A DNA stretch of 11,895 nt from assembly GCA_027886925.1 (NCBI GenBank), contig JAPCJN010000061.1, forward strand, positions 1-11,895. Direction: 5' to 3'. Source of the stretch: Nitrososphaerota archaeon. Its GTDB lineage: Archaea > Thermoproteota > Nitrososphaeria > Nitrososphaerales > UBA183. The notes under the pieces are model-generated. The model ran no database searches. It had not been told where the DNA came from and saw only the letters and a program-made list of their open reading frames with translations. The stretch's first letter is position 1; every line of letters begins with the position of its first letter. Shown in pieces: positions 1 through 5,725 of this stretch. A program made the position numbers and the translations under genes.

Positions 1-158
1 TACGTCATCCGACCAAAAATAAGCGCGCCTAATGATTTCATTTGCTCTAGGGAATGCTTGCCCATCTCATCATCATAATTGTGCCAATCTATCTCTCCCT
101 TAGGCCCCGCAAAGAAACCATCGACTGTCACTAGATCAAATGCGATAATCTTTCTCAT
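1..158 (-). CDS. DHFR/RibD C-terminal-like reductase, N-terminal part (partial)
   Basis: Only the first 52 codons lie in the window; the gene runs off the left edge. The protein starts MRKIIAFDLVTVDGFF, then has a G-P-x-G-E-I-D-W segment and ends in a strand reading ALIFGRMT. This is the usual start of the dihydrofolate-reductase-like/RibD C-terminal family (YwjB/YyaP type): a first strand, a 'VDGFF' turn, an 'I-D-W' segment, then 'LIFGRxTY'. Members are presumed NAD(P)H-dependent reductases; most have no known substrate. The ATG at 158 is preceded by GTGAG about 10 bases upstream, and a TATA-like ATAAATATT lies at 189-197, so it has its own promoter and a short leader. Family assignment is fairly sure; the reaction is unknown. 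Confidence 0.8.
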   Translation of the reverse strand, partial: MRKIIAFDLVTVDGFFAGPKGEIDWHNYDDEMGKHSLEQMKSLGALIFGRMT

Positions 159-188
159 AGTTTTATCTCTCACTTGAATTAATTCTTC

Positions 189-197
189 AATATTTAT
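189..197 (-). promoter_or_regulatory. TATA-like box of the DHFR-like gene
   Basis: On the minus strand ATAAATATT lies 31-39 bases upstream of the ATG at 158. Archaeal initiation about 25 bases downstream of the box would give a leader of roughly 10 bases, enough to include the GTGAG ribosome-binding sequence. Inferred from position and composition only. Confidence 0.4.
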
Positions 198-363
198 GAA
201 TTTGTCTCAAGTTGGCTGATGTTTGCTTTTTACGGCTCACCTGTGAGTGGTGAACATCTACCTCTCGCGAGACATGGTCTAGCATGACTCGAAGGTCGAA
301 ATCCCTTCCGGCTCTAGATATGATGGCGAGCAACGGGACTTTGGGCACCGAAGGCCGAAGACC

Positions 364-381
364 CACATGAATATTCATGTG
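364..381. repeat. Perfect 18-bp palindrome
   Basis: CACATGAATATTCATGTG reads the same on both strands. It directly abuts repeat copy A (GAGT then CCCCCCGGTCCAC). Copy C near the right end is also directly preceded by a strong hairpin, so the palindrome may be part of the same element. It could form a cruciform or hairpin, or be a dimer-binding site; no nearby start codon points to an operator role. Confidence 0.8.
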
Positions 382-384
382 AGT

Positions 385-416
385 CCCCCCGGTCCACGTC
401 CATTGTCGATACGGGT
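385..416 (+). repeat. Dispersed repeat, copy A
   Basis: The 32 bases starting CCCCCCGGTCCAC match 11842-11873 at 29 of 32 positions, in the same orientation. A shorter copy lies at 2403-2418. The shared block continues well past GGTCCAC (TCCATT, TCGAT, CGGGT are shared with copy C). Probably the end of a mobile or miniature element; no gene product is evident. Confidence 0.7.
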
Positions 417-534
417 ATTTGCGGCCTGGATCCTGCTCGTTTTCGCTGGCGACGTAGAGTTCGTGAAAGCGATGCACAGTAATCCTACGTTCTTTTCCCG
501 GAACAGGCCACGGTGCGGGGAGCAACAGGTGGCC

Positions 535-996
535 TCAAGAGGTCAGAAGATAGTGCACATCCGTGCGAATCAGCGAAGGATTGGCATTCCACTCAGGCTG
601 CCAGTGACCGTAGATCTCCCAATTTGGCCCCGCAAGGCTGTGATTGTTGACCATGCACCAGCGGCGGACGGCGTCGTGCGCCGCGCCCAGGCCGCCATAA
701 GGGCCGAAATGCGTCGTCGACGCCACAAGGCCAGCCGGTGTCGCCGATCGCACGACTTCGCCCTGCTCAACAAAAGGTCCGTTAAGCTCTACACCTACCT
801 CGAGCCGGATGCTGCCGTCCCAATAGACGGCGACCTGGCGGCCGCCTTTCGTTTGCTGCGCACGCAGTGCGTTCCAGACTAGCCCGCAGCACTCGGGTAC
901 CACGCGAGAGAGCTCGGACGGCCTTGCCTGCCGTCGGATGACAGCGAGGGGGACACTTCTGAGCTGCTGGAGCTGAACGGCGAAAAAAGCAGTCAT
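535..996 (-). CDS. GyrI-like small-molecule-binding protein
   Basis: A 153-residue stand-alone GyrI-like/AraC effector-binding domain (SHS2 fold), near full length for the family. Visible family marks are the conserved strand TTHFGPYGGL at 95-104, the ligand-pocket segment WEIYGHW at 126-132 and the closing strand TDVHYLL at 145-151. Stand-alone members bind, and in some cases hydrolyse, small or toxic molecules; fused versions are effector domains of BmrR/Rob-type regulators. No DNA-binding domain is present. The ATG overlaps the stop of an upstream broken frame (ATGA at 996-993), so translation was probably coupled. GC content is clearly higher than in the neighbouring vapBC region, which suggests transfer from a bacterium. 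Function of this copy is unknown. Confidence 0.85.
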   Translation of the reverse strand: MTAFFAVQLQQLRSVPLAVIRRQARPSELSRVVPECCGLVWNALRAQQTKGGRQVAVYWDGSIRLEVGVELNGPFVEQGEVVRSATPAGLVASTTHFGPYGGLGAAHDAVRRWCMVNNHSLAGPNWEIYGHWQPEWNANPSLIRTDVHYLLTS

Positions 997-1206
997 GGGC
1001 TTTTCCTTGACGGAACGTCGGCTTCGTGTTGCCTGATAAACTCGTAGGCATCCTCACGTGAGATGGCGAACGCTTCAGGAGATAGCTCGAGGATTTTTCC
1101 GGCGAAGGCGGTTCGTCCAGCTCTACGTGCTCCCCTGCTTTATGAAAGGAACTCATAAGCGCGCATCCCTCGCGTTTCCCCGTCAAGGAGGCCCAGCCTG
1201 ACCATG
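993..1206 (-). pseudogene. Broken small gene upstream of the GyrI-like gene
   Basis: In one minus-strand frame the sequence starts with ATG near 1206 and reads MVRLGLLDGETRGMRAYEFLS, hits TAA at 1142-1140, then continues open as AGRTAFAGKILELSPEAF, then SREDAYEFIRQHEADVPSR, to a TGA at 995-993 that overlaps the GyrI-like ATG. Between the two halves a different frame reads KAGEHVELDE, which would join them smoothly, so the gene probably suffered paired frameshifts. The ATGA overlap and helical composition argue that it was once a real gene in an operon with the GyrI-like gene. I do not recognise the family. The start is uncertain. Confidence 0.4.
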
Positions 1207-1552
1207 CATGACGGGCTCCGTAAAGGAGCAAGAAAGCCACGAGGTTCGGAGGAAGAGGAAACCATCAAGACGCCATGCTGATCGGTGAATTTCAACTTGA
1301 ACTCTTCGCAAAGATGCTCCGAGAGGCGTTCAGGTCGTTGCGCTAATCGGAGATTTGGTGAATGATGAATTCGTCGTCCGAGCAGCTAGAGCAGAGTTCA
1401 CATTCTGCCCTTGACATGTTCCTTTGCTTCAAGGACCGCTTTTCTCAAAATTGGGTGTCGCCGGAGGTCCGGTGAACATTCAGTTTGAGAAAAGGTTAGA
1501 GATGTCGAATGTTTGTCGGGTTATCAAGGAGAACTGAAAGGCCTGAATTCGA
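1207..1552. other. Gene-poor stretch with a long inverted repeat
   Basis: No supported gene. A very short plus-strand frame beginning at 1275 (23 codons) has no recognisable content. The one clear structure is the 11-bp inverted repeat at 1439-1494. Its position between a decayed gene and vapBC suits remnant mobile DNA. Confidence 0.4.
1439..1494. repeat. 11-bp perfect inverted repeat with 34-base spacer
   Basis: CTTTTCTCAAA (1439-1449) and TTTGAGAAAAG (1484-1494) are exact inverted copies. The spacer contains a second small inverted repeat (CCGG at 1461-1464 and 1469-1472). It could be the ends of a tiny miniature element, or a transcript hairpin. It lies over 130 bases upstream of vapB and is too far from that start to be its main operator. 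Confidence 0.6.
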
Positions 1553-1592
1553 ATGCTACTAAGGTTTGTTGATATGCGGCCAGATGGCAAAG

Positions 1593-1612
1593 CTTATGTG
1601 TATACACATAAG
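1593..1612 (+). promoter_or_regulatory. vapBC promoter: 20-bp palindromic operator over the TATA box
   Basis: CTTATGTGTATACACATAAG is a perfect 20-bp palindrome. The TATA-like TTATGTGT at 1594-1601 sits 31-24 bases before the ATG at 1625, the spacing seen at other leaderless genes here. VapB-type antitoxins bind palindromes at their own promoter and repress jointly with VapC, so binding here would directly mask the TATA box. Palindrome seen directly; repression inferred. Confidence 0.75.
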
Positions 1613-1624
1613 TATATCCGGCTG

Positions 1625-1882
1625 ATGGCAATCACCGTTAAGCTTCAAAAGATAGGAAACAGCATCAGAGCAACCATACCAAAAGAGATAGTGGAAGAGC
1701 TTTCCTTGAAGGAAGGAGAAGACATGATAGTGGCGGAGCTCGATGAGACGATCTTGATTAGACGGAAGCATAGAACTGGGACCAACGACTCGTCATCGCA
1801 ATTTTTTGGCAGGCTCAAGAGAAAGACCGGCAAGGTGGAAAATTGGCCAACCCCAGAAGAAATCAAGAGTATCTGGGATTAG
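1625..1882 (+). CDS. vapB: VapB-type antitoxin, AbrB/SpoVT family
   Basis: An 85-residue protein. Residues 3-47 form an AbrB/SpoVT swapped-hairpin DNA-binding domain (KLQKIGNSIRATIPKEIVEE, then LKEGEDMIVAELDETILIRR). The C-terminal 30 residues are charged and end in TPEEIKSIWD, the kind of tail that wraps the toxin's active site. The frame is open back to 1553, but that region contains the palindromic operator and TATA box, so ATG 1625 is the better start; there is no Shine-Dalgarno sequence, in keeping with a leaderless message. It overlaps the toxin gene by 40 bases. It should neutralise VapC and repress the operon. Confidence 0.88.
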   Translation: MAITVKLQKIGNSIRATIPKEIVEELSLKEGEDMIVAELDETILIRRKHRTGTNDSSSQFFGRLKRKTGKVENWPTPEEIKSIWD

Positions 1883-2274
1883 ACTCAAATGTGCTGGTCG
1901 CTTATCTGGTTCCGGATCATCCCGACCATCCAAAGACAAAGTCCATAAAGGAAGAGGCTCATTCGATCAATCCCACGGTCATTCACGAGACTTATCACAC
2001 ATGTGTCTTCAAGTTGAAGAGGCCGGCGAAAGAAACTATCAATACCCTGATTGATTACATGAACTTGGTACAATTCGTCTCTTCGGACTCCGGTGCCTCT
2101 GAGTTGGGGCTCAAGCTCGCCCTGAAACACTCACTAGGAGGAAGGGATGCGCTTATTCTGGCGACCTATTCTCGGTCAAAGAATGTCACCAAGTTTGTCA
2201 CCATGGACAAGTCGCTGTTAGAGCTAGGTCGCATCGTGAGTGGCAGCAAGAAGCTGACTATAATCGCTCCTTGA
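1843..2274 (+). CDS. vapC: VapC-type toxin, PIN-domain ribonuclease
   Basis: A 143-residue PIN domain. The four acidic metal-binding residues are present: D14 in LGLDSNVLVAYL, E49 in TVIHETYH, D102 in GGRDALILA and D122 in FVTMDKSLLEL. VapC toxins use Mg2+ or Mn2+ to cut RNA, often tRNA or rRNA, and arrest growth when the antitoxin is lost. The start is TTG at 1843, inside vapB, preceded by AAGGTGG at a spacing of about 5 bases; no ATG or GTG is available before the essential D14. This start contrasts with the leaderless vapB and fits coupled translation. All catalytic residues are intact, so it is probably active. Target RNA unknown. Confidence 0.9.
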   Translation: MANPRRNQEYLGLDSNVLVAYLVPDHPDHPKTKSIKEEAHSINPTVIHETYHTCVFKLKRPAKETINTLIDYMNLVQFVSSDSGASELGLKLALKHSLGGRDALILATYSRSKNVTKFVTMDKSLLELGRIVSGSKKLTIIAP

Positions 2275-2402
2275 ACCTGCATATGCGTGTTGATATCCTG
2301 CCCTTGACACCCTGTCTCGCCGAACGTGTTCGACCGGATCATCGTTGAGAGTCCTAAATGGATACGATTCAAATTCAAGTGATATACCTAATAATCTCGG
2401 AC

Positions 2403-2418
2403 GAGTCCCCCGGTCCAC
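2403..2418 (+). repeat. Dispersed repeat, copy B (short)
   Basis: GAGTCCCCCGGTCCAC matches copy A at 381-397 except for one C fewer in the C run; the match stops after GGTCCAC. The preceding CTCGGACGAG (2397-2406) is a small inverted repeat, so this copy, like the other two, has potential for a stem just in front. Confidence 0.55.
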
Positions 2419-2496
2419 AACTTTAGAGCTTAATTGGAGCTATTTGCGTCTAAATAGGCTTGATTCATACTTATTTAGCTAATTTATCTTCAGTCT

Positions 2497-2524
2497 GCAA
2501 GGGTTCGAATCCCGTCAGGGCTGC
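2497..2524 (+). other. tRNA 3'-end fragment (T-arm plus acceptor strand), possible att site
   Basis: GGGTTCGAATCCC at 2501-2513 is a textbook T-arm (TTCGAAT loop), followed by GTCAGGGCTG, which has the length of the rest of the T-stem, the 7-base acceptor strand and the discriminator. The 5' partner strand (AGCCCTG) and a D-arm are absent from the preceding ~120 bases, and one T-stem pair (A50-G64) is broken, so this is not a whole tRNA. Many archaeal integrases insert at tRNA 3' ends and leave such fragments at the far side of the element. Fragment seen; att role inferred. Confidence 0.5.
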
Positions 2525-2716
2525 GCATGATTAGGTACGACTCCAAGCTTGGCGCGACTCCAAATGCAGGGTCAGAATGTGCAGGGCAAGCGGTCACCAG
2601 CACTAAAATGACAACCACCTACTGAACCTTCCCTGTTTTTTCCTTGGTGGTCGGTTTCAGGACGCCGTTGTTAAGAAGATAAGAGCTACCCTAAGACAAG
2701 ATACTGCGCTATTCCA

Positions 2717-3205
2717 ATGACGCAGACAGATTTGCTCCTCAGGAATAATGAAGCGTATGCAAAGACCTTCAAGACCAAGTCTCTTCATGGTCGGCCGAAG
2801 AGGAAACTCGCAGTGATTGCATGTATGGACGCCAGGCTCGACCTTTTCAAGATGCTGGGACTTGAAGAAGGCGACGCCCACATGATTCGAAATGCGGGCG
2901 GAATTGTCAATGACGATGTGATACGGTCGCTAGTTATTTCTCAGCATCTCTTGGGAACAGAAGAAATTGTTCTTGTTCATCACACAGATTGCGGCATGCT
3001 CACCTTTGATGAGGTCGACCTAAGACGAAGAGTCGAGTCTCAAGCTGGCAGGGCGCCGCCATTTCTGTTTGGGGCATTCTCTGATCTTGAAAAGGATGTG
3101 CGACTGAGTAAGAGAAGGCTTCGCTCGAGTCCATTCATCCTCAAAAAGGACAGAATACGCGGTTTCATTTACGATGTGAAATCCGATGGACTCAAGGAAG
3201 TGTGA
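2717..3205 (+). CDS. Beta-class carbonic anhydrase (Cab-like)
   Basis: A 162-residue protein of the small archaeal Cab type. Zinc ligands are C36 (in VIACMDARLD), H89 and C92 (in VHHTDCGM); the D38-R40 pair that gates the active site is also there, as is the conserved MIRNAGG at 56-62. It should interconvert CO2 and bicarbonate in the cytoplasm, supplying bicarbonate to carboxylases or buffering. Length matches the family. The ATG lacks a good Shine-Dalgarno sequence; an A/T-rich GTTAAGAAGATAAG at about 2670-2683 could serve as promoter with a short leader. It stands alone, 124 bases ahead of the reductase gene. Confidence 0.9.
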   Translation: MTQTDLLLRNNEAYAKTFKTKSLHGRPKRKLAVIACMDARLDLFKMLGLEEGDAHMIRNAGGIVNDDVIRSLVISQHLLGTEEIVLVHHTDCGMLTFDEVDLRRRVESQAGRAPPFLFGAFSDLEKDVRLSKRRLRSSPFILKKDRIRGFIYDVKSDGLKEV

Positions 3206-3263
3206 CTAGGGATCAGCAATCTTCTATTTCCATTGGCCCTGTCTGAGGCGACAGGAAAGACGT

Positions 3264-3288
3264 CTTGCGTCGAGCGTGCGGCCGCAAG
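3264..3288. terminator. Hairpin downstream of the carbonic anhydrase gene
   Basis: CTTGCG (3264-3269) and CGCAAG (3283-3288) form a 6-bp stem around a 13-base GC-rich loop, about 60 bases after the carbonic anhydrase stop and just before the promoter of the next gene. There is no run of T after it, so a terminator role is only a guess; it could instead be a regulator site. Confidence 0.25.
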
Positions 3289-3298
3289 TCGAAGTTGA

Positions 3299-3306
3299 TT
3301 TAAGAT
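3299..3306 (+). promoter_or_regulatory. TATA-like box of the reductase/glycerate kinase operon
   Basis: TTTAAGAT lies 31-24 bases before the TTG start at 3330. The identical octamer at the identical distance precedes the peroxiredoxin gene. This spacing implies that transcription starts at or next to the start codon. Confidence 0.6.
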
Positions 3307-3329
3307 GATGTGAGTCTTCCGTCGCGTGT

Positions 3330-4304
3330 TTGAAAATCTACGTTACGTCAAACGAGATTCCTGAGGAGGCAATCAAGATACTCAGCAAGCTTGGCGATGT
3401 CAAAGTAAATCCAACCAGCGGCCCTCCAAAGAGGGAAGACTTGTTCGCAGAAATCCATGACGCGGACGCTATCTTGTGCCTCCTTACCGAAAAGATCGAT
3501 GGCGAATTGCTGAATAACGCAGGGAGACTCAAAGTCATCGCAAACATGGCGGTGGGCCATGACAACATTGACTTGGCTGAAGCCACAAGGAGAGGTATCG
3601 CCGTTACGAATACACCGGGGGTCCTTACCGACACGACGGCCGATACGGCGATGGCGCTCATCCTTAGCATAGCTCGAAGAATCGTCGAGGCTGATCGGTA
3701 CGTTCGCGATGGAAAATGGACGATCCCATGGAGCCCGATGACGATGGTAGGGACTGATGTCCATGGAAAGACCCTTGCAATATATGGTCTTGGACGTATT
3801 GGGGAAGCTCTCGCCAAACGAGCGCGAGGCTTCGACATGAAGATCATCTACGCCAGCGCAAGCAGGAAGCCCGAATTGGAATTGAAATACGAGATGGAAT
3901 ACGTTAGTCTGGAAGAGGCTCTAGGCCGTTGCGATTTCTTGTCAATACACGTGCCGCTGCGACCTGAGACGAGACATAGCATCGGTGCGCGTGAACTCTC
4001 ACTCATGAAAGAGACGGCCTATCTAATCAACACGTCAAGGGGCCAAGTGGTGGACCAAGCAGCGTTGATTGAAGCCCTTGGCCAGCACAGGATAGCGGGA
4101 GCGGGGCTCGATGTCTTTGAGGAAGAACCGGTTCCCCAGAGCAGCCCCCTGCTAGGGATGAACAAAGTAGTGCTCCTACCACACATCGGAAGCGGAAGCA
4201 AGGAGACCAGGACTTCAATGGCTGTCATGGCGGCGGAGAACATCGCCTCGGCCTTGAAAGGGATGCGGCCTCCCAATCTTGTTAACAGGGATGTCTTCAG
4301 ATAA
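3330..4304 (+). CDS. Glyoxylate/hydroxypyruvate reductase (D-2-hydroxyacid dehydrogenase)
   Basis: A 324-residue D-isomer 2-hydroxyacid dehydrogenase close in plan to archaeal GyaR and mammalian GRHPR. The Rossmann motif GLGRIG is at 153-158. The catalytic set is R237 (INTSRG), E266 (LDVFEEEP) and H285 (LLPHIGSGS). The N-terminal substrate domain has the conserved NMAVGHDNID at 72-81. After the second Rossmann strand the sequence is YASASRK, with no acidic residue, which suggests NADPH rather than NADH. It should reduce hydroxypyruvate to D-glycerate and glyoxylate to glycolate. The only usable start is TTG 3330: an in-frame TGA lies at 3306 and no ATG or GTG lies between. It is followed 8 bases later by glycerate 2-kinase, which supports the hydroxypyruvate reaction. 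Confidence 0.9.
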   Translation: MKIYVTSNEIPEEAIKILSKLGDVKVNPTSGPPKREDLFAEIHDADAILCLLTEKIDGELLNNAGRLKVIANMAVGHDNIDLAEATRRGIAVTNTPGVLTDTTADTAMALILSIARRIVEADRYVRDGKWTIPWSPMTMVGTDVHGKTLAIYGLGRIGEALAKRARGFDMKIIYASASRKPELELKYEMEYVSLEEALGRCDFLSIHVPLRPETRHSIGARELSLMKETAYLINTSRGQVVDQAALIEALGQHRIAGAGLDVFEEEPVPQSSPLLGMNKVVLLPHIGSGSKETRTSMAVMAAENIASALKGMRPPNLVNRDVFR

Positions 4305-4312
4305 GCAATATC

Positions 4313-5725
4313 ATGCGTAGGCCGACGCTACGAATAGAAAATTGGCCTAGGGGCATCCGTGAGACCTCGGACATACGCGATGCGCTAATAGCTGCACTGA
4401 GTGTCGCAGAACCTGAGACAATCCTGAAGCGTGCGCTGACAGTGGAAGGGTCAACTCTCCGTGCTGGACGGAGGGCGTATCAGCTTTCCAAATTTGACCG
4501 AATAATTGTGATTGGAGGAGGCAAGGCCGCGGGGGGAATGGCGGCCGGACTGGCGAAGGTACTTGGCGACAAGGTTACAGCGGGAATCGTCAACATCCCA
4601 GATAGCCTGGCGCCGCTCCCCCGATGCTCGCGCATTGAGCTACATCGTGCGACCCACCCGATTCCGGGTTCAGAGGGGATCGAAGGCGTCAAGATGATGC
4701 TTGAGCTCGTGGGCAAGCCGATGGCCTCAGATCTTGTCATCTGTTTGCTATCGGGAGGAGGTTCGGCACTCCTTCCGATGCCCGCAAAGGGCCTGACACT
4801 TCCGGACATACAAAAGGTCACGAAGCTCCTCCTAAGGTCTGGGGCAGAGATTCACGAAATCAACCTTGTCCGCAAGCATCTTTCCGAGATTGCGGGAGGT
4901 AGACTCGCGGAGAGGCTTTACCCGGCCCAGGTCCTTTCTCTCATAATATCAGACGTGGTCGGAGACAATCTCGACTCTATCGCTTCCGGTCCGACCGCCC
5001 CTGACCCGTCCACGTATCTCGACGCGCTGGCAGTCCTCGCAAAGTACAACCTCGTTGGCGAGGTTCCAGCTAGTGTGCGGAAGACACTGGACGATGGAAT
5101 GCTGGGCAGAATCGAGGAGACACCCAAGGCGAACTCGAAGGTGTTCGGTCGGGTGCACAATTTGGTCGTGGGCAGCAACGAGTTGTCCTGCCGTGCGGCG
5201 GCCGACCTTTTTCGCAGAAGGGGGTATGCTACGACGATTCTCACAACGAGAATCCAGGGAGAGGCTAGTGAAGTGGGCAAGCGGTTTTCTGGTCTCCTGT
5301 TGAAGATGCGCGAGAAGTCGTCGCCGTCTCGGCCCGCGTGTATCATTGCGGGTGGCGAAACGACTGTGACAGTGCGGGGAAGAGGTATCGGTGGAAGGAA
5401 CCAAGAGCTCGCCCTATCCGTGGCCCTCGGGATTGCCGGCCTCGATGGTGTCCATTTTGCCTCCATGGGGACTGATGGACTGGATGGAGGAACCGATGCA
5501 GCGGGAGCTATCGTCGACGGCGGGGTAATCGAGCGGGCACTCAGGAAAGGATTAGGTGCAGACTCGTATATTCAAAGGAACGATTCCCACGCCTTCTTCA
5601 AGAAAGTGGGAGGCTTGATCATGACTGGGGCCACAGGGACCAACGTGAACGATATCATGATAGCCATAGCAAGCGACGTCGGGCGGGCTAGACGTCGGCC
5701 CGACCGTCGTTCAGCGGCCAGTTGA
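4313..5725 (+). CDS. Glycerate 2-kinase, MOFRL family
   Basis: A 470-residue class II glycerate kinase with an N-terminal DUF4147 domain and C-terminal MOFRL domain. Motifs in order: VIGGGKAAGGMAAGL (66-80, with K71), LLSGGGSALL (145-154), EINLVRKHLSEIAGGRLAE (182-200), ISDVVGDNLDSIASGPTAPD (212-231), AGGETTVTV (346-354), GGRNQELAL (360-368), GTDGLDGGTDAAGA (386-399) and TGTNVNDI (441-448). Archaeal members phosphorylate D-glycerate to 2-phosphoglycerate, feeding the lower glycolytic pathway. It is co-transcribed with the upstream reductase (8-base gap) whose product is its substrate. The arginine-rich tail (RARRRPDRR) runs into the 3' end of the convergent aminotransferase gene, overlapping by 15 bases. 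Confidence 0.93.
   Translation: MRRPTLRIENWPRGIRETSDIRDALIAALSVAEPETILKRALTVEGSTLRAGRRAYQLSKFDRIIVIGGGKAAGGMAAGLAKVLGDKVTAGIVNIPDSLAPLPRCSRIELHRATHPIPGSEGIEGVKMMLELVGKPMASDLVICLLSGGGSALLPMPAKGLTLPDIQKVTKLLLRSGAEIHEINLVRKHLSEIAGGRLAERLYPAQVLSLIISDVVGDNLDSIASGPTAPDPSTYLDALAVLAKYNLVGEVPASVRKTLDDGMLGRIEETPKANSKVFGRVHNLVVGSNELSCRAAADLFRRRGYATTILTTRIQGEASEVGKRFSGLLLKMREKSSPSRPACIIAGGETTVTVRGRGIGGRNQELALSVALGIAGLDGVHFASMGTDGLDGGTDAAGAIVDGGVIERALRKGLGADSYIQRNDSHAFFKKVGGLIMTGATGTNVNDIMIAIASDVGRARRRPDRRSAAS
5675..5704. repeat. GC-rich hairpin and direct repeat at the convergent gene ends
   Basis: GTCGGGC (5678-5684) and GCCCGAC (5698-5704) form a 7-bp GC stem with a 13-base loop. The octamer GACGTCGG also occurs twice, at 5675-5682 and 5691-5698. 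The structure sits just before the overlapping stops of two convergent genes and is still inside the kinase reading frame. It could slow or end transcription from either side; neither strand has a T run. Confidence 0.4.

Larger units (their letters stand above)
159..534. other. Gene-poor stretch with a perfect palindrome and repeat copy A
   Basis: No convincing gene is seen. The only long open frame (minus, 187-525) matches no family I recognise, and its reading crosses the 18-bp palindrome at 364-381 and the repeat at 385-416. The left part holds the promoter of the DHFR-like gene; the rest is probably remnant mobile DNA. Confidence 0.5.
2275..2716. other. Gene-poor boundary region with repeat B and a tRNA fragment
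   Basis: No supported gene in 442 bases. It contains the short repeat copy B (2403-2418), an A/T-rich stretch (2425-2490) and a tRNA 3'-end fragment (about 2497-2524). It separates the toxin-antitoxin region from the metabolic genes and is the best candidate for an integration boundary in the window. Confidence 0.5.

Noticed and set aside
380..397. CCCCCCGGTCCAC as the 3' end of a tRNA
   Set aside because: It looks like a T-stem plus acceptor strand, but no T-loop, D-arm or matching 5' strand is present at any of the three copies, and similarity between copies A and C continues past where a tRNA would end.
187..525. A 112-codon minus-strand frame in the left gene-poor region
   Set aside because: No recognisable domain; it runs through a perfect palindrome and a repeat whose other copies have stops in the same frame.
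782..1240. A 152-codon minus-strand frame
   Set aside because: Most of it overlaps the GyrI-like gene in another frame; only a short part may belong to the broken gene upstream.
2380..2524. A complete tRNA gene ending at 2524
   Set aside because: No AGCCCTG strand, D-arm or anticodon arm could be found in front of the T-arm.
4918..5466. A 182-codon minus-strand frame opposite glycerate 2-kinase
   Set aside because: Conserved kinase motifs lie on the other strand; this frame has only Ser/Arg/Pro-rich filler.
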